Shown here: piece by piece, positions 9,532 to 16,948 of the stretch | How positions within the stretch are numbered: position 1 is the first letter of the stretch | How the letters are laid out: each line of letters starts with the position of its first letter | Assembly: GCF_014696625.1 (NCBI RefSeq) | Contig: NZ_JACJQL010000011.1 | Coordinates: 1 to 64,000, forward strand | DNA length: 64,000 bases | Source of the DNA: Nostoc parmelioides FACHB-3921 | Lineage (GTDB): Bacteria > Cyanobacteriota > Cyanobacteriia > Cyanobacteriales > Nostocaceae | Direction: 5' to 3' | The notes under the pieces: model-generated | Seen by the model: only the letters and a program-made list of their open reading frames with translations | Databases searched by the model: none | What the model was told of the DNA's origin: nothing | Translations under genes and position numbers: made by a program

Positions 9532-10638
9532 TCATACCTCCCTCATTCCTAAACCAAGGACTATTCCTAAGCCAGAACGTTGTGTAGAGGGATATTTTTC
9601 TTCATCAACTTGCAAGGACAAAGACCCTATAGGATCGATTTGACTGGTAGGAATACTTAAACGCTGAGTAAAAAACTCATGAAGTTGTTCTAGTCCGCCA
9701 CCAGGCCCACCCAATAAAATCTGGGCTATTTCTACGTTTTCACTCTGATTTAAGTAAAAATCAATAGAACGGCGTAGCTCATCTGTTAGTTCTCCCAGGA
9801 TTCGCAATACGCCAGCAATACCAGGGTCGGTTTCTGTCATCCCCGTTTTATCGCTCTCTACGGAATTTACAGGAATCACCAATCCCTGTAACATTTCCAT
9901 ATCTCTGGAAGTGGGCAAACTCATAGCTCTAGCAAATGCCATTTGCATTTGATAAGTGCCAATGGGGACAGTGCGGGAAAATTGTGGTACGCCATTAATG
10001 ATGATCGCAATTTCTGTACTGTCGAACTCTATATCAACTAGTACCGTTGCTTCTTCTGGCCCAAATTGCCGCAGTTGATCACGAATTGTCCGAATTAGTG
10101 CAAAACTATTAATTTCTAAAACACTAATTTGTAAGCCTGCCTGCTCAAAAGTACTAATATATGTATCTGTTACCTCCTTGCGGGTAGCAACTAACAAAAC
10201 CCGTACCTTTTCAATGCCATCCTCATCCACAAAGTACCCAAGTTTCTGATAATCTACATCAGCTTCTTCACGGGGATAGGGTAAATACAACCCTGCTTCG
10301 TGGTTTAACACCATATCCCGTAATTCTTTGTCATCCAACTCTGATGGTACGGGTATGATGCGGACAATCGAATCTCGTCCCGGTACACCAGTAGCCACAC
10401 GAGATACTTTGATTTTGCTTTCAGCTAGCGCCTGCTGAATTAATTGAGCCATTGCTGGGGGATCGGTGATTTGACCATCAGTGACAATCCCCTCTGGAAC
10501 TGGAACTGATGTTAAAGATTCAAGTTTCAAGCCTTGGCGCTGCTTGCGTATTTGAACTACATTCACCCGTTCTGGTGCAATTTCTACACCCACCCCTCTA
10601 TGAGATTTGCCAAACAGACTACTGAAACTTTTCACCAC
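9532..10638 (-). CDS. pilM: Type IV pilus assembly ATPase-fold protein PilM
   Basis: This is an actin/FtsA-like cytoplasmic protein of about 368 residues that binds the PilN N-terminus. Nucleotide-fold motifs are visible: VGVEIAPERVNVVQI near the N-terminus, TVLVDIEFDSTEIAI in the middle and ILLGGPGGGLEQLHEFF near residue 310. The frame extends to a TTG at 10653, but family members usually begin close to VKSFSSLFGKSHRG, which corresponds to a GTG at 10638 or 10635. It is the first gene of the pil cluster. The region upstream carries STRR units. Confidence 0.93.
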   Translation of the reverse strand: MVKSFSSLFGKSHRGVGVEIAPERVNVVQIRKQRQGLKLESLTSVPVPEGIVTDGQITDPPAMAQLIQQALAESKIKVSRVATGVPGRDSIVRIIPVPSELDDKELRDMVLNHEAGLYLPYPREEADVDYQKLGYFVDEDGIEKVRVLLVATRKEVTDTYISTFEQAGLQISVLEINSFALIRTIRDQLRQFGPEEATVLVDIEFDSTEIAIIINGVPQFSRTVPIGTYQMQMAFARAMSLPTSRDMEMLQGLVIPVNSVESDKTGMTETDPGIAGVLRILGELTDELRRSIDFYLNQSENVEIAQILLGGPGGGLEQLHEFFTQRLSIPTSQIDPIGSLSLQVDEEKYPSTQRSGLGIVLGLGMREV

Positions 10639-10755
10639 ATTTATGCCCGCCAAACTGCTAAAGTGAAAATTTAAAATTGACTTAAGTGGTCATTAGTTAT
10701 GAGTTTTTTGAGTATATATATTGCTTTAGGGCTAATGCCTAAGTTGATATGGTTT

Positions 10756-10786
10756 ACTAATGACTAATGACTAAGGACTAATGACT
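10756..10786. repeat. STRR heptamer tract
   Basis: Tandem units of the type CTAATGA lie in the divergent gap between pilM and the solute-binding lipoprotein gene. Confidence 0.75.
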
Positions 10787-10870
10787 CCGCAACGCGGTTT
10801 TATTTAGCCTATAATCTCGACAATTCTGCATAAGCTTTTGTCCCTGATCAAGCGTAAAAATACTGGTAAG

Positions 10871-12172
10871 ATGATTCAATTGCAAAAATTAAAAAAATTT
10901 ATTGCTTGTGCAATGCTGGGTTTAATCACCAGTTGGATGGTCAGTTGCAGCACAGGAAACGTGAATACAAACACACAGCAAACTGCTTCGGGAACAGCAA
11001 ATATTGAGTTTTGGACTATGCAACTCCAACCTCAATTTACTAACTACTTCCAAAGTCTGATTGCGAATTTTGAAACCCAAAATCCAGGTATAAAGGTGAA
11101 CTGGGTAGATGTACCCTGGGCGGCAATGGAGAACAAAATTTTAACAGCTGTCTCCGCAAAAACGCCACCTGATGTTGTTAACCTCAATCCCGATTTTGCT
11201 TCTCAACTAGCAGGACGAAATGCCTGGTTAGATTTAGATACAAAAGTCCCGCAGGAAGCACGTTCCTCCTATCTTCCGAACATTTGGAAAGCCAGTACTC
11301 TGAATGGCAAAAGTTTTGGCGTTCCTTGGTACCTCACAACGAGGCTAACCATTTATAACACTGATTTATTAAAACAGGCAGGTATCAGTAAACCACCTGC
11401 TACTTACGCAGAATTAGCACAAGCGGCGCAACAAATTAAAGATAAGACAGGGAAATACGCGTTTTTTGTGACATTTGTACCGCAAGATTCCGGTGAAGTC
11501 TTACAGTCTTTTGTTCAGATGGGAGCAACCCTAGTAGATACTGAAGGCAAAGCTGCTTTTAATTCACCCCAAGGAAAAGCTGCGTTTCAGTATTGGGTAG
11601 ACCTTTACAAAAAAGGCTTATTACCAAAAGAAGCACTAACTCAAGGACATCGCCACGCAATTGATTTATATCAATCTGGCGAAACAGCCTTTCTTGCGTC
11701 TGGGCCTGAATTTCTGAAAACGATCGCCACCAACGCCCCAAAAATTGCTCAAGCTTCGGCGATCGCTCCCCAACTCACTGGCGATACAGGTAAGAAAAAT
11801 GTAGCTGTGATGAATATCGTCGTTCCCCGCGACACAAAACAACCAGATGCGGCGGTGAAATTTGCTCTATTTGTCACCAATGATGAAAATCAGTTAGCTT
11901 TTGCTAAAGCTGCAAATGTTTTACCATCCACAACCAAAGCACTAGCTGATAGTTATTTTAAAGATATTCCGGCTGATGCTTCCACAGTAGAAAAAGCGCG
12001 AGTTGTCAGCGCGCAACAACTACAACAAGCCGAAATTCTTACCCCTGCTTTAAAGGATATTAAGAAGCTGCAAAAGGCGATTTATGAAAACTTACAAGCT
12101 GCAATGTTAGGGGAAAAAACAGTCGATAAAGCTGTAGAAGATGCGGCGCAGGAGTGGAATAATCGGAATTAG
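10871..12172 (+). CDS. ABC transporter sugar-type substrate-binding lipoprotein
   Basis: The protein of about 433 residues belongs to the family 1 extracellular solute-binding proteins (MalE/UgpB-like). The N-terminus has a charged start, a hydrophobic segment and a lipobox-like MVSC with Cys near residue 26, so it should be a lipoprotein anchored to the plasma membrane. Typical stretches are IEFWTMQ, NPGIKVNWVDVPW and the C-terminal DAAQEWNN. The ATG at 10871 is preferred over an upstream TTG at 10838 because it gives a normal-length signal peptide. No permease or ATPase genes are adjacent, so the substrate is unknown; a carbohydrate is typical of the family. Confidence 0.88.
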   Translation: MIQLQKLKKFIACAMLGLITSWMVSCSTGNVNTNTQQTASGTANIEFWTMQLQPQFTNYFQSLIANFETQNPGIKVNWVDVPWAAMENKILTAVSAKTPPDVVNLNPDFASQLAGRNAWLDLDTKVPQEARSSYLPNIWKASTLNGKSFGVPWYLTTRLTIYNTDLLKQAGISKPPATYAELAQAAQQIKDKTGKYAFFVTFVPQDSGEVLQSFVQMGATLVDTEGKAAFNSPQGKAAFQYWVDLYKKGLLPKEALTQGHRHAIDLYQSGETAFLASGPEFLKTIATNAPKIAQASAIAPQLTGDTGKKNVAVMNIVVPRDTKQPDAAVKFALFVTNDENQLAFAKAANVLPSTTKALADSYFKDIPADASTVEKARVVSAQQLQQAEILTPALKDIKKLQKAIYENLQAAMLGEKTVDKAVEDAAQEWNNRN

Positions 12173-12193
12173 TCAGTTGTCAGTTGTCAGTTA

Positions 12194-12258
12194 GTAGGGT
12201 GCGTCAGTATGAATAATTTCTTGGTACACATAAGTTTTTTCGCACTGACGCACCCTAC
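12194..12258. repeat. Inverted repeat with 15-bp arms
   Basis: Perfect 15-bp arms (12194-12208 and 12244-12258, reading GTAGGGTGCGTCAGT on the left) enclose a 35-base loop just after the lipoprotein gene. STRR units directly precede it. It resembles small non-coding palindromic elements of Nostoc and may also act as a terminator. Confidence 0.75.
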
Positions 12259-12333
12259 ATCGTGGATATTTTTTTATCTGGAAGTCCCTTACTGCTAATT
12301 GTTATCTATTTCCTAGTTTCCATTCTCTAATCT

Positions 12334-13584
12334 CTAATCTCTAGACCCTAAAAAATGACCAATTAAATATAATGAACCACATAAGACTACTAAATTATCT
12401 GTTGAGTTGAATGCGGTTTCTAGGGCTAATAGTAAATTTAGAAAAGTTTGACAAGTGCTTAATTTTGGACAAATATCACTAGCTAACTTGGATAAAACCT
12501 CTAGATTAGCTGAATTATTATCTGGTACTGGAACTAAATATAATTGGTCATTTGGTCTTAATAAAGCTTGAAAAATATCGGCGTGGTCTTTCGTAGATAA
12601 CATCCCCATAACCCAAGTGACTGATTGAGTATTTAGGGTATCTACATAGTTGCGTAACACTTGAGCCGCCGCCGGATTATGAGCGCCATCAATTAGTAAT
12701 TTGTGGCTATTCCAGTTAATCCATTGCATTCGCCCTGGCCATTTAGTTTTTGCCATGCCATTAATAATTTCTGCTTCAGAAATCTGCCAGCCTTTTTGTT
12801 GCAAAATTTCTAAAGCTGCTAGTGCCAAAGCAGAATTATTGAGTTGAATTTGTCCTTGTAAAGGCAGAGGATATTTAATTGTTTTTGTATCTTGAATACT
12901 TTGATATTCTGCTAATTGGGGAGAAATTTGACGAGCAGGTTGAGGCAGAATTAAAGGACATTGTAATTCTTGAGCGCGCGATCGCACTACTTTTTCTGCA
13001 TCCGGTGGCAACATCCCCACCACAGCCGGACAACCAGGCTTAAGAATACCCGCTTTTTCCCCAGCAATATCAGCTACAGTCGGCCCCAATTGTTGCCAAT
13101 GTTCCCGACTGATAGAAGTTATCACTGTCACCAAAGGATCAGCAATTACATTAGTAGCATCCAACCGTCCACCCAATCCTACTTCTACCACCGCCACATC
13201 AACTTGTTGCTGGGCAAAATATAACCAAGCGGCGGCGGTAATTACTTCAAATAAAGTCGGGTACTCATCCGAGTTAATAGCGGACTTAACCTGTAGTAAT
13301 AATTGGCACAACCCCTCAGCAGAAATCTGATGTTCATTCAGGCAAATACGCTCTGGCCAATCTACTAAATGCGGCGAGGTATAGCGTCCTGTACGATAAC
13401 CAGCTTCAGTCAGCACAGATGACAAATAAGCACAAACCGAACCCTTACCATTTGTACCAGCCACATGAATCACCGGAACATGGTGATGAGGATTACCCAA
13501 ATTAGCTAACAGGCTATTAATCCGAGCCAGTCCCAAATTAACGCCAAAATGATGAAATGGTTGCAGTAGAGAATCTATATTCAC
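12334..13584 (-). CDS. folC: Bifunctional folylpolyglutamate / dihydrofolate synthase
   Basis: This Mur-ligase-family enzyme of about 416 residues adds glutamate to dihydropteroate and tetrahydrofolate. The ATP-binding P-loop VIHVAGTNGKGSVCAYL lies near residues 40-55, followed by the family stretches GRYTSPHLVDWPERI, VEVGLGGRLDATN and INWNSHKLLIDGAHNPAA. The frame extends to a TTG at 13644, but homologues begin at about the NIDSLLQPFHHFG segment, so the GTG at 13584 is chosen. The gene directly follows the Uma2-family gene on the same strand with a short gap. Confidence 0.93.
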   Translation of the reverse strand: MNIDSLLQPFHHFGVNLGLARINSLLANLGNPHHHVPVIHVAGTNGKGSVCAYLSSVLTEAGYRTGRYTSPHLVDWPERICLNEHQISAEGLCQLLLQVKSAINSDEYPTLFEVITAAAWLYFAQQQVDVAVVEVGLGGRLDATNVIADPLVTVITSISREHWQQLGPTVADIAGEKAGILKPGCPAVVGMLPPDAEKVVRSRAQELQCPLILPQPARQISPQLAEYQSIQDTKTIKYPLPLQGQIQLNNSALALAALEILQQKGWQISEAEIINGMAKTKWPGRMQWINWNSHKLLIDGAHNPAAAQVLRNYVDTLNTQSVTWVMGMLSTKDHADIFQALLRPNDQLYLVPVPDNNSANLEVLSKLASDICPKLSTCQTFLNLLLALETAFNSTDNLVVLCGSLYLIGHFLGSRD

Positions 13585-13648
13585 GATTAGGGGATTGGCT
13601 GAAACTACTTTGGCATTGTTAACTACTCTTGGTATAAGTAACAACAGC

Positions 13649-14437
13649 CTAACCTTCTGTTCCGTCTGTCAGCAAACTATCGGGATCAATCCCTTGAGAT
13701 TGTAGGTAGGCGATTAAGCGTTCTTTTTGTCGGCGTTCCTGTTCAGCACGTTGAGCTTCTTGTTCAGCCCGTTGTTTTTCCTGTTCAGCCCGTTGGCGTT
13801 CTTGTTCCACCATCTCTACAGCCCAAGGTAACAAATTACCCGATTCATCCCACCACCGCAACCAATAGCCAGTTCTCCCTTCTTTTGTCCCGCGCCAAGT
13901 TCCTAAATGTAATCCTATAGTCGCTATCCAATGGCGACCATTTTCATCTGGTTGCTTTAACTCATAGTGACCATTTTCTAGTTGATGAAACTCCAACAAT
14001 CCACCATCTGGGTCAAAAATGATGTAGATGGGAACTTGTAAAATTTGTTCGTAGAAAAACCACTTCCCCGGCGGGTAGGTGCGCTTTGATGAATACTCTT
14101 CTCCTTCTGTCTGGGATAAAAATTCCATGACTATCGCTGGAATTTCCCCTTCTAAATGAGGAGTATAGCTGGTGCGATCGCCCACAATTTGATTTACACG
14201 GGGTATATATACCCAATCTGCTGCTTTAGCAATAAATTGCCCATTGACTGTGGCACATATCGCAAAATTCGAGGCGATTAACATTTGCTCTTGGATGAAC
14301 CCACTAATTTCTAAGCTTTCACGCAAAGCACCAGCCAGGATTGGCTGACCTGTATTTTCCACCGGTTCATCCTCTAGCTGGAAATCATCGGGCAATGGTT
14401 GCCAACAAATATCTAGTGGCGTGATTTGGGCTACCAT
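13649..14437 (-). CDS. Uma2 (DUF820) family restriction-endonuclease-fold protein
   Basis: The core (residues about 40-200) matches the Uma2/DUF820 family, which is greatly expanded in Nostoc and has a PD-(D/E)XK nuclease-like fold. Visible stretches are PAIVMEFLSQTEGEE, KWFFYEQILQVPIYIIFDP and YWLRWWDESGNLLPW. The C-terminal 50 residues are a strong coiled coil of repeated EQ(E/K)RQRAEQE units. The cellular role of these proteins is not established. The ATG at 14437 is preferred over a TTG two codons upstream. It sits just upstream of folC. Confidence 0.85.
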   Translation of the reverse strand: MVAQITPLDICWQPLPDDFQLEDEPVENTGQPILAGALRESLEISGFIQEQMLIASNFAICATVNGQFIAKAADWVYIPRVNQIVGDRTSYTPHLEGEIPAIVMEFLSQTEGEEYSSKRTYPPGKWFFYEQILQVPIYIIFDPDGGLLEFHQLENGHYELKQPDENGRHWIATIGLHLGTWRGTKEGRTGYWLRWWDESGNLLPWAVEMVEQERQRAEQEKQRAEQEAQRAEQERRQKERLIAYLQSQGIDPDSLLTDGTEG

Positions 14438-14605
14438 AAGCAAGATTTTGGCATTTTTTCAAATTGTATCACTGAATTGGTACAGCTAATTCAGTCAAGA
14501 AATCAATAGTCAGTAGTCAGTAGTCCAAAAACCTTGATTTTGCCAAAAAAGTCAGAAAATTAGTAACACTGCGTAAGTCCTGCCAATCCCCAACCCCCAA
14601 ATTAA

Positions 14606-14638
14606 AACCGACTATCTCAGTAAAGAGAACAGTCGGTT
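14606..14638 (-). terminator. Terminator-like hairpin after psbY
   Basis: Arms AACCGACT (14606-14613) and AGTCGGTT (14631-14638) lie just downstream of the psbY stop. On the minus strand the second arm runs into TTAATTT. This fits a rho-independent terminator for psbY. Confidence 0.6.
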
Positions 14639-14663
14639 CAGAGTTACGATTTTTAACTGAGAT

Positions 14664-14789
14664 TTAAGCTTCTCTGTTCAAAAAGTTTTGAACTTGTCTT
14701 ATGGCAGCAGCACCAATATTAAACGCAGCCCAGCCAGCAGCAACGGCAATTGGCGCTAAAACGATCGCTACACGAAAATCAATATCCAT
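14664..14789 (-). CDS. psbY: Photosystem II protein PsbY
   Basis: This is a 41-residue single-span thylakoid membrane protein. The translation starts [20 protein letters not shown], continues [16 protein letters not shown] and ends LNREA, which I recognise as cyanobacterial PsbY, a peripheral low-molecular-mass subunit of photosystem II near cytochrome b559. The ATG at 14789 is preceded by GAGGGG at a normal distance. The gene is short and easily missed. A terminator-like hairpin follows, so it is probably monocistronic. Confidence 0.95.
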   Translation of the reverse strand: MDIDFRVAIVLAPIAVAAGWAAFNIGAAAIRQVQNFLNREA

Positions 14790-14992
14790 ATCTAAACCCC
14801 TCTATCACGTAGAAATTAAATTTTTGTCAACTGTCCTCATTTTTATTTTTAGCTGAAGTGGGCAATTTTTCTACATAAATTTGTAAAGAAAGGTTAAATT
14901 TGTCAATAGTCAGTAGTCCATAGTCATTGGTCAATAGTCCATAGCCATTCTTGTTTACTTCTTTTGCTCCCCTGCTCCCCTGCTCCCCTACT

Positions 14993-15523
14993 TCACTCTT
15001 GCGGATAAAAGCCAATATCACTACCCTTACCAGCGTGAACTAACGCTAACTTTTTGTAACGTTCGGCGTGTTGAATCAGGTCTGCGGCTTCTTCTGGAGT
15101 GATGGGACGTAAAACTTTACCTGGAACACCCACAACCAGAGATAAGGGGGGTATATTTTTAGTTACTATCGATCCAGCACCTATGATGCTACCAGCACCT
15201 ACGCGGACTCCATCTAAAATTACTGCGCCAATGCCAATCAAACAGCCACGTTCAATGTGGGCAGAATGAATGACAGCCCGATGTCCGACGGTAACATGGT
15301 CTTCTAGTACTGTTGGCAAACCAGGATCACCGTGTAAAATAGCTCCATCTTGAATATTTGTGCATTCACCAATTTCAATGCTTTCTACATCTGCCCTCAC
15401 TACTGCTCCGTACCAAATGCTTGCTCCTGCTGCTATTTTGACTGAACCCATAACAACAGCATTGGCGGCGATAAAGGCGGCTTGAGAAAAATCGGGAGAA
15501 GGCCAGTAAGAAGTGGTAGACAC
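14993..15523 (-). CDS. Gamma-carbonic-anhydrase-like hexapeptide protein
   Basis: The protein of about 176 residues is built from left-handed beta-helix hexapeptide repeats, for example AAFIAANAVVMGSVKIAAGA and GAGSIIGAGSIVTKNIPPL. His residues in GAILHGD, VTVGHRAV and IHSAHIE occupy the positions of the three zinc ligands of gamma carbonic anhydrases. Whether it is catalytically active or a ferripyochelin-binding-like homologue is not decidable here. An upstream GTG at 15601 would add an atypical N-terminus, so the GTG at 15523, giving STTSYWPSPDF, is preferred. Confidence 0.85.
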   Translation of the reverse strand: MSTTSYWPSPDFSQAAFIAANAVVMGSVKIAAGASIWYGAVVRADVESIEIGECTNIQDGAILHGDPGLPTVLEDHVTVGHRAVIHSAHIERGCLIGIGAVILDGVRVGAGSIIGAGSIVTKNIPPLSLVVGVPGKVLRPITPEEAADLIQHAERYKKLALVHAGKGSDIGFYPQE

Positions 15524-15762
15524 GATAGAATATAAATATGGTACCCAGGAACACTGGAATAACTCCATCCTTGGAGGCTGGTTGCAAAACCAGAATATCA
15601 CAGAGTCTCACCTCCAAATTGAGGAAGACAACGGTGAAAGTTGTTCTGGCTGCGATACCGTATACTTGCAGCAACGAACAATTCCCCCAGTATGGTGGAA
15701 CCGAAGTGTAAAATCCAACCCACTGGTGCTGGTGAATACGAAATTATGTTTGTACGCACTTC

Positions 15763-16275
15763 ATGATGAATCCAGCCTTGCAGTACCCTATATTTGGCCC
15801 TGATATTCAGTGTCCCCATTGTCGCCAGACGATTCCGGCGCTGACACTGACTGATACCTATTTGTGTCCTCGTCATGGCGCTTTTGAAGCTAATCCCAAA
15901 ACGGGAGAGCTAGTTCATCTACAGTCTGGTCGCCATTGGCGGAGATGGAACAACGAATGGTATCGACAGCATACTCATCCCGATGGTATTCGGTTTGAAA
16001 TCCACGAAGCTTTAGATAAGCTATATACCCAAGGCTACAGAGCTACAAGGGTAGTTATCGCCAAGCGTTATCAGGAATTGATGAGTGGTTATTTAGAACG
16101 CAGCACACCTTGGCGTTCTGGACAGCCGGAAACCTCATCGGCGAGACTCTACGGCTTACCTGTGGAATTTAGCCCCGAATCAACAGATGATCCTTGTTGG
16201 GAAGTGATTAATTTTGATTTGGATAAAGAACCGGGTGTTCCTGTGCGCTACCCTTATTTCAGATTATTTGAATAA
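15763..16275 (+). CDS. TIGR02652 family conserved cyanobacterial protein
   Basis: This 170-residue protein is restricted to cyanobacteria as far as I know, and no function is established. It has an N-terminal zinc-ribbon-like pair, CPHC near residue 17 and CPRH near residue 35, and then a conserved Trp/Arg-rich segment (SGRHWRRWNNEWYRQHTHPDG). The C-terminal part contains WEVINFDLDKEPG. There is no signal peptide or membrane helix. It is divergent from the gamma-carbonic-anhydrase-like gene, with about 240 bases between the starts. Two consecutive ATG codons occur at the start. Confidence 0.8.
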   Translation: MMNPALQYPIFGPDIQCPHCRQTIPALTLTDTYLCPRHGAFEANPKTGELVHLQSGRHWRRWNNEWYRQHTHPDGIRFEIHEALDKLYTQGYRATRVVIAKRYQELMSGYLERSTPWRSGQPETSSARLYGLPVEFSPESTDDPCWEVINFDLDKEPGVPVRYPYFRLFE

Positions 16276-16343
16276 GAGTCAGTAGTCAGTAGTTAGTAGT
16301 CAGTGGTTATCAACAACTGACAACTGACAACTGACAACTGACC
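16276..16343. repeat. STRR heptamer tract, two blocks
   Basis: The first block has AGTCAGT/AGTTAGT-type units and the second has four copies of the ACTGACA heptamer. Because the second block approximates the reverse complement of the first, the two could pair as a long imperfect stem. Confidence 0.8.
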
Positions 16344-16370
16344 ACGACACCTTGTGGATGACTGTATTTA

Positions 16371-16404
16371 ATTTTGAATTTTGAATTTTGAATTTTGAAT
16401 TGAT
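16371..16404. repeat. ATTTTGA heptamer tandem repeat
   Basis: Four tandem ATTTTGA units run up to the ATG of the VOC-family gene, so its ribosome-binding region is repeat-derived. Confidence 0.8.
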
Positions 16405-16406
16405 TC

Positions 16407-16835
16407 ATGCACCACGCTTCTATTCGGACTGCGAATATCCATCGCGCGATCGCCTTTTATGAAATACTAGGATTTACGGTCTGTGAACGCTTCACTACAG
16501 GCTATACCCTCGCTTGCTGGATGGAAGGACTAGGCGGCAGAATTGAACTGATCCAAATTCCTGAACCAAAACCAGCCCCAGATGCTTTTGCAGATGAGCA
16601 TTATGTAGGTTATTATCATTTGTCATTTGATTTAACCGAGACTACCCCAGATTTACCTAGCTGGTTGACAAATTTACAAGAACGTGTTTTACAGATAACA
16701 GAACTATCACCATTGAAGATACTTTTAGAACCGACACAACAGCAAATAGGCGATCGCATTTTTGAAGTGGCCTTTATCGCTGATACTGATGGATTGCCAC
16801 TGGAATTTATTCGACTTTTACCGAAACTTAACTGA
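16407..16835 (+). CDS. VOC superfamily (glyoxalase/bleomycin-resistance-like) protein
   Basis: This 142-residue protein has paired beta-alpha-beta-beta-beta modules of the vicinal oxygen chelate fold. The N-terminal HHASIRTANIHRAIAFYEIL supplies a His at the usual metal position, and the C-terminal DTDGLPLEFIRL carries the conserved Glu. The substrate is unknown; glyoxalase I-like or dioxygenase-like activity is possible. The gene directly follows a heptamer repeat that provides no normal ribosome-binding site. The neighbouring genes do not suggest a pathway. Confidence 0.8.
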   Translation: MHHASIRTANIHRAIAFYEILGFTVCERFTTGYTLACWMEGLGGRIELIQIPEPKPAPDAFADEHYVGYYHLSFDLTETTPDLPSWLTNLQERVLQITELSPLKILLEPTQQQIGDRIFEVAFIADTDGLPLEFIRLLPKLN

Positions 16836-16948
16836 GTTTATAGTGTACTTTTATATACAAAGTGATGTGGCTCACATAATATACGCACAAAAGGATTAAA
16901 CTGGTTTTGTACATAAAAATATATAAACTCAACGCATCTACCAAATAA

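Noticed and set aside
14827..15021. Minus-strand open frame of about 64 codons
   Set aside because: It is made largely of translated STRR units (YGLLTNDYGLLTIDK) and overlaps the hexapeptide protein end.
16276..16343. Heptamer repeats considered as a CRISPR array
   Set aside because: Units are seven bases long without spacers; they are STRRs.
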